Positions 29,601 through 37,628 of a stretch of 64,000 nt of DNA are shown here, in pieces. This stretch comes from Stieleria magnilauensis. Lineage in GTDB: Bacteria > Planctomycetota > Planctomycetia > Pirellulales > Pirellulaceae. The notes beneath the pieces were generated by a model. The model did not search any database and was not told the DNA's origin. It was given only the letters and a program-made list of their open reading frames with translations. The translations under genes were made by a program, and so were the position numbers. How positions within the stretch are numbered: the stretch's first letter is position 1; every line of letters starts with the position of its first letter. Where the stretch lies: assembly GCA_007753675.1 (NCBI GenBank), contig CP036432.1:8434233-8498232 (forward strand). The letters are read 5' to 3'.

Positions 29601-30220
29601 TGGGGATCGCCTGACGAGTCGATCAGAATGTTGTCTGGTTTGATATCGCGGTGAACGATTCCATGCTCATGCGCGTAGTGCAGGGCCCGAGCAATGGATT
29701 CCACCCAAATGGAAGTTTGGATAAAGCCTGGCTCCCCCTTCGCCAGGTGCTCCGTAAGCGGGGCTCCCTCTATGAACTGCGAGACGATGTAAAGGGTGCC
29801 TTGGGACTCTCCGGATTCAAAGGTTTGGACGATGTTCGGATGTCGAAGCATCGCGGCCGTCCTAGCTTCGGAGCGGAATCGGGTCACGCGCCGGCGATCT
29901 TTGCTGGAGAATGTCGGAACTTTGATCGCAACTTCTCGTTCCAATCGGGGGTCATAGGCGAGAAAGACTTTTCCGAAACCACCTTGGCCGATCATCCGCT
30001 TGAGCTCAAACCGGTCTAACGTCCTCCCCGACGTCACTCTGGTATTCTCGCCAACTTTTGTCTCGTTCTTGCTAGGTGCGGTCCGTTTCTCCGTTGACCT
30101 CGAAGTCATTCGATACGAGACGCTGCAAGCCGTGCAATGCAGATGTGTCTTCGATTTGCCGTCTCTCGTGGACAATCGCTCTCCGCATTTGGGACACTTC
30201 TTTATTTTCCTTGCGTTCAT
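26687..30220 (-). CDS. Membrane Ser/Thr kinase with zinc ribbon, coiled coil and propeller
   Basis: This 1177-aa protein starts with a zinc ribbon (Cys9, Cys12, Cys29, Cys32). The kinase domain follows with GQGGFGKVFLAYD, Lys100, HRD 190-192, DFG starting at Asp210, and YMSPEQARG; all catalytic residues are intact. A transmembrane helix lies at about 357-377. A long charged coiled coil spans about 381-480 (EQDIEQKRNENSQLSKD), and the remainder is a beta-propeller of WD40/quinoprotein type. It should sense something through the propeller and phosphorylate cytoplasmic targets. It lies 156 bp downstream of the pseudokinase-kinase gene on the same strand, so the two may work together. Confidence 0.88.
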   Translation of the reverse strand: MNARKIKKCPKCGERLSTRDGKSKTHLHCTACSVSYRMTSRSTEKRTAPSKNETKVGENTRVTSGRTLDRFELKRMIGQGGFGKVFLAYDPRLEREVAIKVPTFSSKDRRRVTRFRSEARTAAMLRHPNIVQTFESGESQGTLYIVSQFIEGAPLTEHLAKGEPGFIQTSIWVESIARALHYAHEHGIVHRDIKPDNILIDSSGDPQIMDFGLAKQEGRKGVTQDGAIVGTIYYMSPEQARGDDVQVTATSDQYSLGAILYEMLCQAKPYDGASHVILTKVADPQTEPTPPRSRRSSVPQDLEVICLKAMANQVGDRYQNCEALADDLRRWRNDLPITARRSTVLERTYRFCRRNPAVSTLTASLAIAFAISVGFYLKNAQLVRQYEVLVGTKQDLEQDIEQKRNENSQLSKDRDNLERKNEGLVQESLKLAREKTEAEQLKIGAEKEKIKSANELNAVQSSLDALSQELTAETSKLKLAKRELGLVQYQSRLQLASKNIKTKNYPLAQKALEQCDEELRRWEWRYLKSKSSPRIWTRQFDGDVLGHLCLNRRKGNQVSQVALLTENGVEIMDGTTGVTVQDGTLLSTQLPILGVAQPDFLLTPPSVRWNPLKTDPENKFLSLTTQEQNGGHRVITWDLETREQIPTNDSFQEIVFTGADRLVGIAANGAFEAFNTATWRLAPLFIKPFPGPVEQIRHFSLRYNLPGHVEFPPVDQARDRERVQLGEEFCKARRATEKSRKILVCKYVELSGDRQSVLAMVEKDSRLQLVVASRNREATTTNFDVKVNVGEPDPAGKFCLSYDGKYVAAILSGNACVFDASSGDRLATIGPAEEISFLGGEGEDATVLLINNNRAELFALPSNEEDLQPKRRFRSAAFSTQSLTALDQDGYLRNWLKKQSGKYQLQPLTSEKKNGLLTEVIISDDGELMITRGKTAAFFSPESTSKLEKILLTEQSGHSRTPVRALRFRPKANDFLTLDEEGKLVAWRFKAGAFRPIALSHDAVAFHPNGDAVWIDDRRIVSTTAFRKTDDGGQAQCPIWNIDSGELESWVPLTGAVLETDATQTRLVAGTIDGFVEIYRIEKQDSAIQIIRLPGGATELFNGPVQAIKFFPFSNRIAVGGDEQLKIIDSDSGAELMAIDSPVGGITDLAISPDDEAIAVCGTEPGMWLLNPLPQSK

Positions 30221-30376
30221 ATTTCATTCAGCGATTGGCTGGTGGCTTCTAAGGTCGCTGCAACTTCCGTCACGATGGACGTTTGGTGTTTCTGTTCTGT
30301 TGCCAAATGGACGAGCTTATTCCGAGTACCCACTTTCGAGTTTTGCAGGTTTGAAATGGTCCTGTCATCCTTCAGA

Positions 30377-32677
30377 TCACTTCTGCGGGGCTCTGGGACT
30401 CTTGCTACTGGGGCTGACGACCGGAGGGGGCGCCGTTAGCTGATTTTCAAGTTGGAGGAGCAAATGATAGACGTTTGATGCGGATTGGGGTCGGTCCCGC
30501 GGATCTTTCATCAGCAGCCTGTGGATCAAATTTGCGAAATCAACGTGGAACTCAGGGCAAACTTTTGAAATCGGTACGGGATCATCCTTGGCAATGGAAA
30601 GCAACGTTGAGGTCACATTCTTCTCATCAAATGCATGCTTGCCGGTCGCAAGACGGTAGAGGATGCTTCCCATGCTAAAAAGGTCGCTCGGAGCACCAAC
30701 CTTCTCTCCTCGCACTTGTTCCGGTGACATGTACTTTGGCGAGCCTACCACAACTCCGGTATCAGTTAGCGAGACATGATCAAGGGATACATCACGGACG
30801 AGACCGAAATCAAGAATCTTGATGGAACCAGGGGGCGAGACAATCCATAGATTGCTGGGCTTGATATCTCGATGGACCAAGTCGCGTGAATGAGCGAACG
30901 CAAGTCCGGATGCGATCTCTTTTGCAAACTGAATGATCTTGGTCTGAGCGAATGTTTTATATTGACGCATCGCCGATTGAAGTGATTGACCCCGCAGGTA
31001 TTCCATGGTGATGTAGGGAGTACCATTGATATCGCCCGACTGCATAAGTTTCACAATGTTCGGGTGCCGCAATTGTTTCGCTGCTTGGCCTTCTCTGAGA
31101 AAACGGCGCACGGCATTGGGCTGTTGTGCGATAGCCGGGTTCATGACCTTCAGGGCAATCGGATCCTTGGATTCAGGTGTCGTCGCAAGAAAGACAAACC
31201 CCATACCGCCAGCGCCCAAGACTTGTTCAATTCGGAAGTTGCCCAGTCGTCCGATTTCGTCGGGCTCCTGAGGCGGAGAGAGGATGCCATGCAAGGATTC
31301 AGGGTCACAGCTGAGATCTGCATGCCTTTCCAAGGCATCATCCGCCTGCGTGATCGTAGCGGCGCCGCATTCCTCTGTATCAGAATTCCTAAGTTGAGAT
31401 GACCGGCGAGCGCGTCTAGATCGAACGGGCTCGGCGGCCAGAAATCGTCTGATATCGTCGGCAAGTTCGCCGGCGTCGCCGTATCTGCGTTCGGGCTTTT
31501 TCTGCAACGCCTTGATTGCAATCCTATCCAGGTCGCCTCGCAGCAATCGGATGAGTTTTTTCAATTCGCATCTGCGATTATCAGCGACCTCTGCCGCTGA
31601 GTTTCCAAGGTTTTTTAGGCGAAGGCTTGGCCGCGGAGTTTCCTCGTGCTGGATAGCAGTCAAGTATTTGCCAAGGGTCTTCTCGTTTGGAGTTACCTTG
31701 TGGATCGGTGTTGTTCCAGTGATCAATTCGTAAAGCAAGGCGCCCAGAGAGTACACATCGCTTCGCGAGTCGATGGCCGATGCGTTCATTCTCAAGTGTT
31801 CAGGACTTACATACTGAAATTCGACGAATGCTTGATCGAATCGGGTGAAGCGAGTTTCTTCGGTAAACAGTTGACTCCGCCGCAGCGCTCTCGCCAGACC
31901 GAAATTAATGACCCTTGCCGTTGGAAGCCGGCCGTGTTGTTCAATCAATACGTTGTCTGGTCGTAGATCACGATGGAGGACTCCTTTTTGATTGCCGTGC
32001 TGAACAGCGTCGCAAGACTGGATGAAGAGCTGCAGGCGTTTCTTCATATTCAATCTGAACTGGTCACAGAATCGGGTGATCGGATCCCCGTCAATGAATT
32101 CGGTGACGAAATACGAGCGACCGGAATCGGTTGTATCCGCATCCAGCACCTTGGCAATGTGGGGATGAACCAACATGGAAAGTAATTGTCTTTCCTCATT
32201 AAACCGGCTCACCACTTCGGCGTGGTCCAGGTCTGCTTGAACGATATTGAGAGCGATCGTTCGCAGCATTGGTTTTTGCTGTTCGGCCATATACACCGTG
32301 ACCAGCTCGTCTTCACCGATCTTTTTCAGCAGCTTGAACGGCCCGATTCGTCGTCCAGGCAACCCTAGTGCTTCCTGCGTGGCATCGGTTTGTTTCGAAG
32401 GAGTGAGATCGCTTACAGTTGATTTGATGCGGCGACGAGTTTCGGCGAAAGCGAGCGCGACGATGGCGTCTAGCCCGGGGAACGGATAGTCCTTGGGCGT
32501 TGGCTGCTCCTCCGCTTGAAACCGATATTCCAGCTCGATTTCAAGCAGTGCCTTCAGCAGATGCGTTCGCTGGCTTGATGGAATCTTTTTGAGCAACCGG
32601 CGAATGGACAGCGGCTGTCCAGCTTGCCACGACGCCTCAAACTGATCACAAAGGTCTTCAAAGGTTGAATCACTCAC
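30377..32677 (-). CDS. Tandem pseudokinase-kinase protein
   Basis: This 766-aa protein has two kinase-like domains and no membrane helix. Domain 1 (about 111-415) lacks key residues: the Gly loop reads KKIGEDELVTVYMAEQ, the ATP Lys is Asn144 (IALNIV), the loop is HRDLRPDN, and DFG is NFG (258-260). Domain 2 (about 480-750) is intact: GAGGMGFVFLA, Lys510, HRDIKPSN from 602, DFG from 623 and YMSPEQVRG. Domain 1 therefore looks like a pseudokinase that could regulate domain 2. The N-terminal 100 residues resemble the leader found on planctomycete kinases. It precedes the 1177-aa kinase gene. Confidence 0.88.
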   Translation of the reverse strand: MSDSTFEDLCDQFEASWQAGQPLSIRRLLKKIPSSQRTHLLKALLEIELEYRFQAEEQPTPKDYPFPGLDAIVALAFAETRRRIKSTVSDLTPSKQTDATQEALGLPGRRIGPFKLLKKIGEDELVTVYMAEQQKPMLRTIALNIVQADLDHAEVVSRFNEERQLLSMLVHPHIAKVLDADTTDSGRSYFVTEFIDGDPITRFCDQFRLNMKKRLQLFIQSCDAVQHGNQKGVLHRDLRPDNVLIEQHGRLPTARVINFGLARALRRSQLFTEETRFTRFDQAFVEFQYVSPEHLRMNASAIDSRSDVYSLGALLYELITGTTPIHKVTPNEKTLGKYLTAIQHEETPRPSLRLKNLGNSAAEVADNRRCELKKLIRLLRGDLDRIAIKALQKKPERRYGDAGELADDIRRFLAAEPVRSRRARRSSQLRNSDTEECGAATITQADDALERHADLSCDPESLHGILSPPQEPDEIGRLGNFRIEQVLGAGGMGFVFLATTPESKDPIALKVMNPAIAQQPNAVRRFLREGQAAKQLRHPNIVKLMQSGDINGTPYITMEYLRGQSLQSAMRQYKTFAQTKIIQFAKEIASGLAFAHSRDLVHRDIKPSNLWIVSPPGSIKILDFGLVRDVSLDHVSLTDTGVVVGSPKYMSPEQVRGEKVGAPSDLFSMGSILYRLATGKHAFDEKNVTSTLLSIAKDDPVPISKVCPEFHVDFANLIHRLLMKDPRDRPQSASNVYHLLLQLENQLTAPPPVVSPSSKSPRAPQK

Positions 32678-33781
32678 TGTTGAACCTTGGGAGTCGCTCC
32701 CACCGCTACACGCGTTCTGTTGACAGCCTTAGAAAACAGTCACCAATCCAAATTCGGGTGTTGCATGGTCTGACGATGGGATGCCTGCCGGGAAACCGCT
32801 TCAGTTCATCTTTCCTGCGTTGATACGTGCCGCCGAATGCTGCAGATGTATCGGTTTGTAACTTTCGCGGTCCATGCGGCAAAGTTGGGCAGCATTCGAC
32901 CTCAGTCAATTACCGCAATCCTGATTGCCGGAGCTCGGCTGCTCCATCGATTGGTCGAAATCGGCAATAAAATTATAGTTAGGTTTTGTACAGCTGGAAT
33001 GCGATTTTCTTGGCCTCCCCGCCTCATAGTCAAATTTCCTTCCGCTGCCTGGGCCTGGCGGTTTCGAGATTCAAAATAGGTTGTTGTTTTTGGACGATTC
33101 AGGGGTGTTCATTGCGAGTCCACGTGCTCAGCAACTCATTGCCACTGTCGCCCATGTGAAGTGGCTCCGGTCTGCCGGTGTTTGGCGTCGCCTATAAGGC
33201 ATCGGCACACTGGCCGACGCGGAGACGGTACGGGGAGATTACTCTCCATTGTCGCAAGACCAAATTTGCAGTCCAATTCGCGTCGGTCTGTTCACCGCTG
33301 CGATTTGCCCATAAACCTCCGCCGCGGCGGTGGGATTCACCGCCGCGCCGAATCGAATGACTGGACATGCGTGGACCAAATCAGCCGTGCGCTGTTCTGC
33401 CGGACGCGAATTCGCCTTATCGCGGTCAGAACGCAGGCAAATCGCCAACGACGAAATCACGATGCGGCGGGCGACCGTAGATGGCATCAGAACAGGACTT
33501 CGCACTGAATCTCGGTTGCGTTCATGGGAGCGTGATCTTTCGCGAGCCGAAGTCGGGCTCCCCCGCGCCCGTCTGATCAGTCGGACGACCGTGCTTGATG
33601 ACTCGATCATTCGCGCCCCGGTTTGGTTCGCTCTCGTCGACTGGTCTGACGGCAACCTCCCCCATTTCTGCAACACTCATGTCGGTGATGGGGCGCTACA
33701 GACGGTCTACTGTTTCGCTTGGCGGTTCGGATTTGCGGTATCATGTGTCGATTCTTTCCGTAAGCTCACAGAGACTGTCGT
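32678..33781. other. Long intergenic region with a REP-like repeat
   Basis: About 1.1 kb between divergent genes. The longest frame (33330-33806) shows no domain and looks like chance. A REP-like palindrome lies at 33317-33357. Nothing else is recognised. Confidence 0.5.
33317..33357. repeat. REP-like imperfect palindrome, copy B
   Basis: CTCCGCCGCGGCGGTG, then GGATT, then CACCGCCGCGCCGAATCG forms a strong stem-loop. The right arm matches copy A at 20158-20195. Confidence 0.6.
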
Positions 33782-35041
33782 ATGCGTTTGCTATTTGGTG
33801 CGTTGATTGTCGTCGCGGGCTTGTCGTCTAATTCCGACTCGCTACGCGGTGAAGATTGGACTCGCTTCCGGGGTCCAAACGGTCAGGGAATATCGGCTGA
33901 ACGAGGCCTGCCGCTCAAGTGGTCCGAAGAAAGCAACGTCGCTTGGAAAACGACGATACCGGGCCAAGGCTGGTCGTCTCCGATTGTGTCTGGTGAACAC
34001 ATCTTCGTGACGACCGCGACGGAAGAGGGGGCTTCGTGTCGAGTGATCGGAATCGATCGCACCAGTGGCGACCTACTTTGGAACACTGAAGTCCACCGAC
34101 AAATTCCTGGCCCCAAGCGAGCCCAGAATTCCTACGCCACGCCTACGCCGGTGTCCGATGGCGCACGAGTGTACGCCGCGTTTTACGATGGAACGATCGT
34201 TGCCGTCGACTTCGATGGCAAATTGGTCTGGAAGAACGAAGACGTGGACTTTCACAGCTTGCATGGACTCGGTGCATCGCCGATTCTTGCCGGCGGACTG
34301 ATCGTCATGCCGTTTGACGGCAGCAGTCGGGTGGATCAGCGTGTCGGTTGGAAAGAGCCGTGGGACCAAGCCGTCCTGCTGGCCGTGGACAAGGAAACCG
34401 GCAACACAAAGTGGCGGGGAAAACGCGGACTGTCTCGGGTTGGACACGTGACCGCCATCGCAATCGAAAATGGGCGGACGGTGGTCAGTGCTGGTGGCGA
34501 CCGAGTCCAAGCGCACGACGTCGAAACGGGCAAGCGAATCTGGTCGGTCTACAGCCAAGGTGAGGGCGTGACACCCTCGCCCGTGCTTGGTGAAGGTCTG
34601 ATCTTCACTTCATCCGGTTTCGAGGAACCGACGATTCGAGCAATTCGTCCAGGTGGTCACGGGGATGTGACCGAATCGCACATCGTTTGGGAACAGAAAC
34701 GCGGTGTCCCTGCCTTACCATCGCCGCTGTATGTCGAGCCGTTCCTCTACACGGTCACTCGCGACAACATCCTGCACTGCATCGAAGCGAAAACTGGCGA
34801 AGTCGTCTGGCTGGAGCGACTCAAGGGCAACTACTCCGCGTCGCCGTTGCTGGCCGACGGCCGGATCTATATCACTTCGGAAGACGGTATCACCACGGTG
34901 CTGGAGCCAGGGACGCGATACAAGGTGATCGCCCAAAATAGGCTCGACGGTAAGACGATGGCATCGATCGCAGTTTCCCGAGGCAACTTCTTCATTCGAA
35001 CTGGCGACAGCCTCTATTGCATCGGCAATCAATCGCGCTGA
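33782..35041 (+). CDS. PQQ-repeat (BamB-like) propeller protein
   Basis: This 419-aa exported protein has a signal peptide (about residues 1-23), then WTRFRGPNGQG, the start typical of planctomycete PQQ-like repeat proteins. Repeats of the form GLIxVxxDGSxxAxDxxTGxxxW are visible: IGIDRTSGDLLWNTEV, IVAVDFDGKLVWKNED, LLAVDKETGNTKWRG, QAHDVETGKRIWSV and HCIEAKTGEVVWLERL. It forms an eight-bladed propeller in the periplasm. Such proteins are abundant in planctomycetes; the specific function is unknown. It is not the bamB gene of an assembled BAM operon, since no partner genes are nearby. Confidence 0.85.
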   Translation: MRLLFGALIVVAGLSSNSDSLRGEDWTRFRGPNGQGISAERGLPLKWSEESNVAWKTTIPGQGWSSPIVSGEHIFVTTATEEGASCRVIGIDRTSGDLLWNTEVHRQIPGPKRAQNSYATPTPVSDGARVYAAFYDGTIVAVDFDGKLVWKNEDVDFHSLHGLGASPILAGGLIVMPFDGSSRVDQRVGWKEPWDQAVLLAVDKETGNTKWRGKRGLSRVGHVTAIAIENGRTVVSAGGDRVQAHDVETGKRIWSVYSQGEGVTPSPVLGEGLIFTSSGFEEPTIRAIRPGGHGDVTESHIVWEQKRGVPALPSPLYVEPFLYTVTRDNILHCIEAKTGEVVWLERLKGNYSASPLLADGRIYITSEDGITTVLEPGTRYKVIAQNRLDGKTMASIAVSRGNFFIRTGDSLYCIGNQSR

Positions 35042-35091
35042 TCAAACCTCCACGATGGCACGGGGATCGTCACCAACGCGGTACGAACTGA

Positions 35092-36009
35092 TCATCGAAT
35101 CGCGTAAAGCATTTTGGGCAGACTGATGGTCGTTCGTGCCCCTTGACCGCGCTCGCCGAAATCACGTGCGTGACCGTCCATTGCCGCGACAACGACATGT
35201 TCAAAACCGCGTGTGCGCAGGCTCTCTGCCAGTGGAGCGACGTGTGACAGATTTGCCGGAGCAATCTCCATCACCAGCTGTTTGACGCGGGCCCAATCGG
35301 ATTCAATCAAACCACCCAGCACGTCAAGCTCCGCACCTTCGACATCGATCTTAAGCAAGTCAACCCGATCCACTCTTTCTTCCGCCAAGACGTCACTTAA
35401 ACGGCGCAGGTGAGTGCGGCAACGCTGCCCACTTTGGAACCGATGTTTCAGAACGATTTTCAGCAATTGTCGTCGAAGGGGGAACAGCAAGAGCATTGCA
35501 GCAAACGCCAACTTATCAAGCCTCCAGACCTCTTCCATCCGAAACGCCTTTGCGATTGCCGCCGCCTCTTTCGCCTTTTCCGCAGGATGAAGTGTCGAAT
35601 TACCCGGCATGTTCGGATAGAACGTCATTTCAGGCGTCTGTTCGATACTCGACAACCCAGCGTTAATGAGCGTCAACGTGTGACCTCGCCTACGGCAGTC
35701 GACCTCGATGGCGTTCACGTTCGCTTGAAGGGCTTCAAAGATGGGCCGGAGTGGTTCGAAGGCGACAATCCGCAGGTTGCAAGCTTGGTCGAGCGCAAAG
35801 AGTGAAAAGAGACCGACGTTTGCTCCGACATCCACAATGCAATCGCCATCACGGATCGTGACTCCGTGACTTGTGTAAGTATTGTCGATGAAAATCTCGC
35901 GATGGATAAAACGCAGCTCCGGCAGCGACCCGGGCAAGCCGACAAGCACCATTCCGTCAGGCATCGAGTATCGCGTTAGCTTCGGATGTCTCATGTGGAC
36001 GTCGGTCAC
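35092..36009 (-). CDS. FkbM family methyltransferase
   Basis: This 305-aa SAM-dependent methyltransferase starts at GTG 36009 (an ATG at 35994 is also possible). Motif I is DCIVDVGANVGLFSLFA, with Asp60 at the start of the glycine loop; the acidic strand-2 end is RIVAFEPLRPIF; the FkbM hallmark DLLKIDVEGAELDVLGGL lies near 218-235. A central insertion of about 60 residues rich in hydrophobic and basic residues (FAAMLLLFPLRRQ) is unusual. FkbM enzymes methylate hydroxyls of polyketides or sugars. No biosynthetic cluster is adjacent, so the substrate is unknown. Confidence 0.85.
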   Translation of the reverse strand: MTDVHMRHPKLTRYSMPDGMVLVGLPGSLPELRFIHREIFIDNTYTSHGVTIRDGDCIVDVGANVGLFSLFALDQACNLRIVAFEPLRPIFEALQANVNAIEVDCRRRGHTLTLINAGLSSIEQTPEMTFYPNMPGNSTLHPAEKAKEAAAIAKAFRMEEVWRLDKLAFAAMLLLFPLRRQLLKIVLKHRFQSGQRCRTHLRRLSDVLAEERVDRVDLLKIDVEGAELDVLGGLIESDWARVKQLVMEIAPANLSHVAPLAESLRTRGFEHVVVAAMDGHARDFGERGQGARTTISLPKMLYAIR

Positions 36010-36444
36010 ATATCAATCGAAACGAAACAACACACTCTCGACAATCTATGTGCCTGCTGGAAATGAGGCTTGGACTTTCGTAATCGGGCACCCCACACAG
36101 TTTAGCCAATGGATCACTCAGGCCGCCGATAAAGGACCTGGGGATGGTTCTGAGGCGGCCGTCATGATTTGTCCAGGTCGATTATTCCTGCGTTTCAAAT
36201 CGATTCCGTGTGGGGGTCCTCGCGACGTTCGTCGGCGCAGCGATCAATTTCACCGACGCGCCGAAACGCACCATGCCAATTGCCGGCAGGATTCGGACTA
36301 TTCTGAGACGGTAGTGCAGCGAAACAGCTGCTTCCACAATCCCATCCGCGACGGGAGGTCCTGCATGGAGCGAACTCGATGGCTATCGGCGGGCAATGGA
36401 AATCGGCAATGAAGGGACACGTCGATGGCCTTGGAAGTATCACC
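36010..36444. other. Gap holding a REP-like repeat and integrase upstream sequence
   Basis: 36230-36264 is a REP-like palindrome. From about 36293 (GACTATTCTG) to 36444 the sequence resembles the region upstream of integrase copy 1 (from about 25447). No intact gene is present. Confidence 0.5.
36230..36264. repeat. REP-like imperfect palindrome, copy C
   Basis: TCGTCGGCGCAGCGATCA and TTTCACCGACGCGCCGAAA pair to form a stem-loop. It resembles copies A and B with several substitutions. Confidence 0.5.
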
Positions 36445-36588
36445 ATGTCAATCAGCTTAGAAACCGTTTCAGTGAAATATCTGGCCGCCAAGAAGCTCTC
36501 AGCGGGAAGCCGAAAGGAATATCGATCTACTGTTTCCAAGTGGACTACCTGGGGCAATGGTGTCGATAATTGTCGCTGGCAGAAATGA
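36445..36588 (+). pseudogene. Tyrosine recombinase N-terminal remnant, copy 2
   Basis: The ATG at 36445 opens SLETVSVKYLAAKKLSAG, RKEYRSTVSKWTTWGNGVD, then diverges and stops. It matches residues 1-42 of copy 1 at 25596. Faint similarity resumes at about 36592 (GAAGCCAACG against GAAGCCAATG), showing that an internal piece was deleted. It cannot be functional. The two copies differ at roughly one base in five by eye, so they are old duplicates or separate insertions of one family. Confidence 0.7.
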
Positions 36589-36720
36589 AGCCAACGCGAG
36601 ATCGTCTCAACCCAGGAATGCTAATTGTCGATGTCCGGGAAAACCAATCGTCGCTAGACAGTTGTTGCCCAACAAACCCCTTCGCCAAAAACGAATGCAG
36701 TCGAGGCCGCCCCCGATTTG

Positions 36721-37435
36721 GTGAAGGTCGCCGCTGTGCAGATCAGTGGCTATGACAAGGGCGAACTTCCACGCGATGAATTCGACCCGTCGGGCAAGTT
36801 GGTGCCCTGTATCGATCGCGCCGGTCGCGATGGAGCTCAGTTGGTCGTTTTCCCTGAGTATGTGCTTGGACACATCGAAGTGCCTGGGCCGGCGACCAAG
36901 CCGATCTCTGAGGCAGCTCGCGCCAATTCCATCTATGTGATCGTCGGTTGCTGGGAGGAGTCTGGCGACGGCACGTTTGCCAATGTGGCCTTGGTCTTCG
37001 GTCGAAATGGAGAGATCATTGGCCGCTATCGAAAGACACATCCGGCCATCGACCACTTCGAAGGCCACGATCCGTGGAAGCGACCGCCCCTTGGCAAGAG
37101 CCGCCGGTGGATGCTTGAGCACGATCCAGAATGGACCATGCAAGCGGGGGACGACTTGCCGGTATTCGAGCTGGACTTCGGCCGAGTCGGAATCATGACC
37201 TGTTACGACGGCTGGTTTCCCGAACTGCCGCGTGTACTCTCACTGCGTGGTGCCGAGTTGATCGTTTGGATCAACGGCCGACGTGGTACCGTGGAGGACT
37301 TCAACCGCTGTCCAATGCGTCACTTCACCTGGGCAGTCGTCGCTCTACCACTTGATTTGTCATCGCCGATTTTCCTCAATCGCGCCGCAGCGGCTTCCAG
37401 GGAACATGAAAGCTCCACTCTTCCGGGTCTGCTAG
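36721..37435 (+). pseudogene. Nitrilase-superfamily amidohydrolase, 3' end lost to IS insertion
   Basis: This is a carbon-nitrogen hydrolase of the nitrilase superfamily, starting at GTG 36721 (TTG at 36718 also possible). The catalytic triad is visible: Glu in VVFPEYVLG, Lys in YRKTHPAI and Cys in MTCYDGWFPE. Normal homologues run to about 270-300 aa with a conserved Arg/Asn-rich end. Here recognisable similarity fades near residue 200 (NRCPMRHFTW), and the frame enters the IS element at 37436, ending at 37473 with 11 IS-encoded residues. The protein is probably inactive or altered, but all three catalytic residues remain. Confidence 0.75.
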
Positions 37436-37455
37436 GCCTCAATCAAGCGAACGCT
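37436..37455. repeat. IS left terminal inverted repeat
   Basis: This 20-bp end matches the reverse complement of 39264-39283 except at the outermost base. The element is flanked by CTAG direct repeats. Confidence 0.85.
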
Positions 37456-37628
37456 AGCGTGGATTTTGCGTGACGCTTTCGGATTTTTGAGGCGCAGCAG
37501 CACGCTTGGGAGCACTGCTCCTTATTGGAAATTCGCATGGTATCGTGCTCATAAATTCGCTTCTCTCGGGTTAGGCGTTAGCGGCGGTACCGAAGCATCC
37601 GGACTTCGGCTTCGTTGGTTTCGACGTG

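Noticed and set aside
33330-33806. A 158-codon plus-strand frame before the PQQ gene
   Set aside because: It is Arg-rich with no domain, includes the REP-like repeat arm, and overlaps the start of the well-supported PQQ gene.
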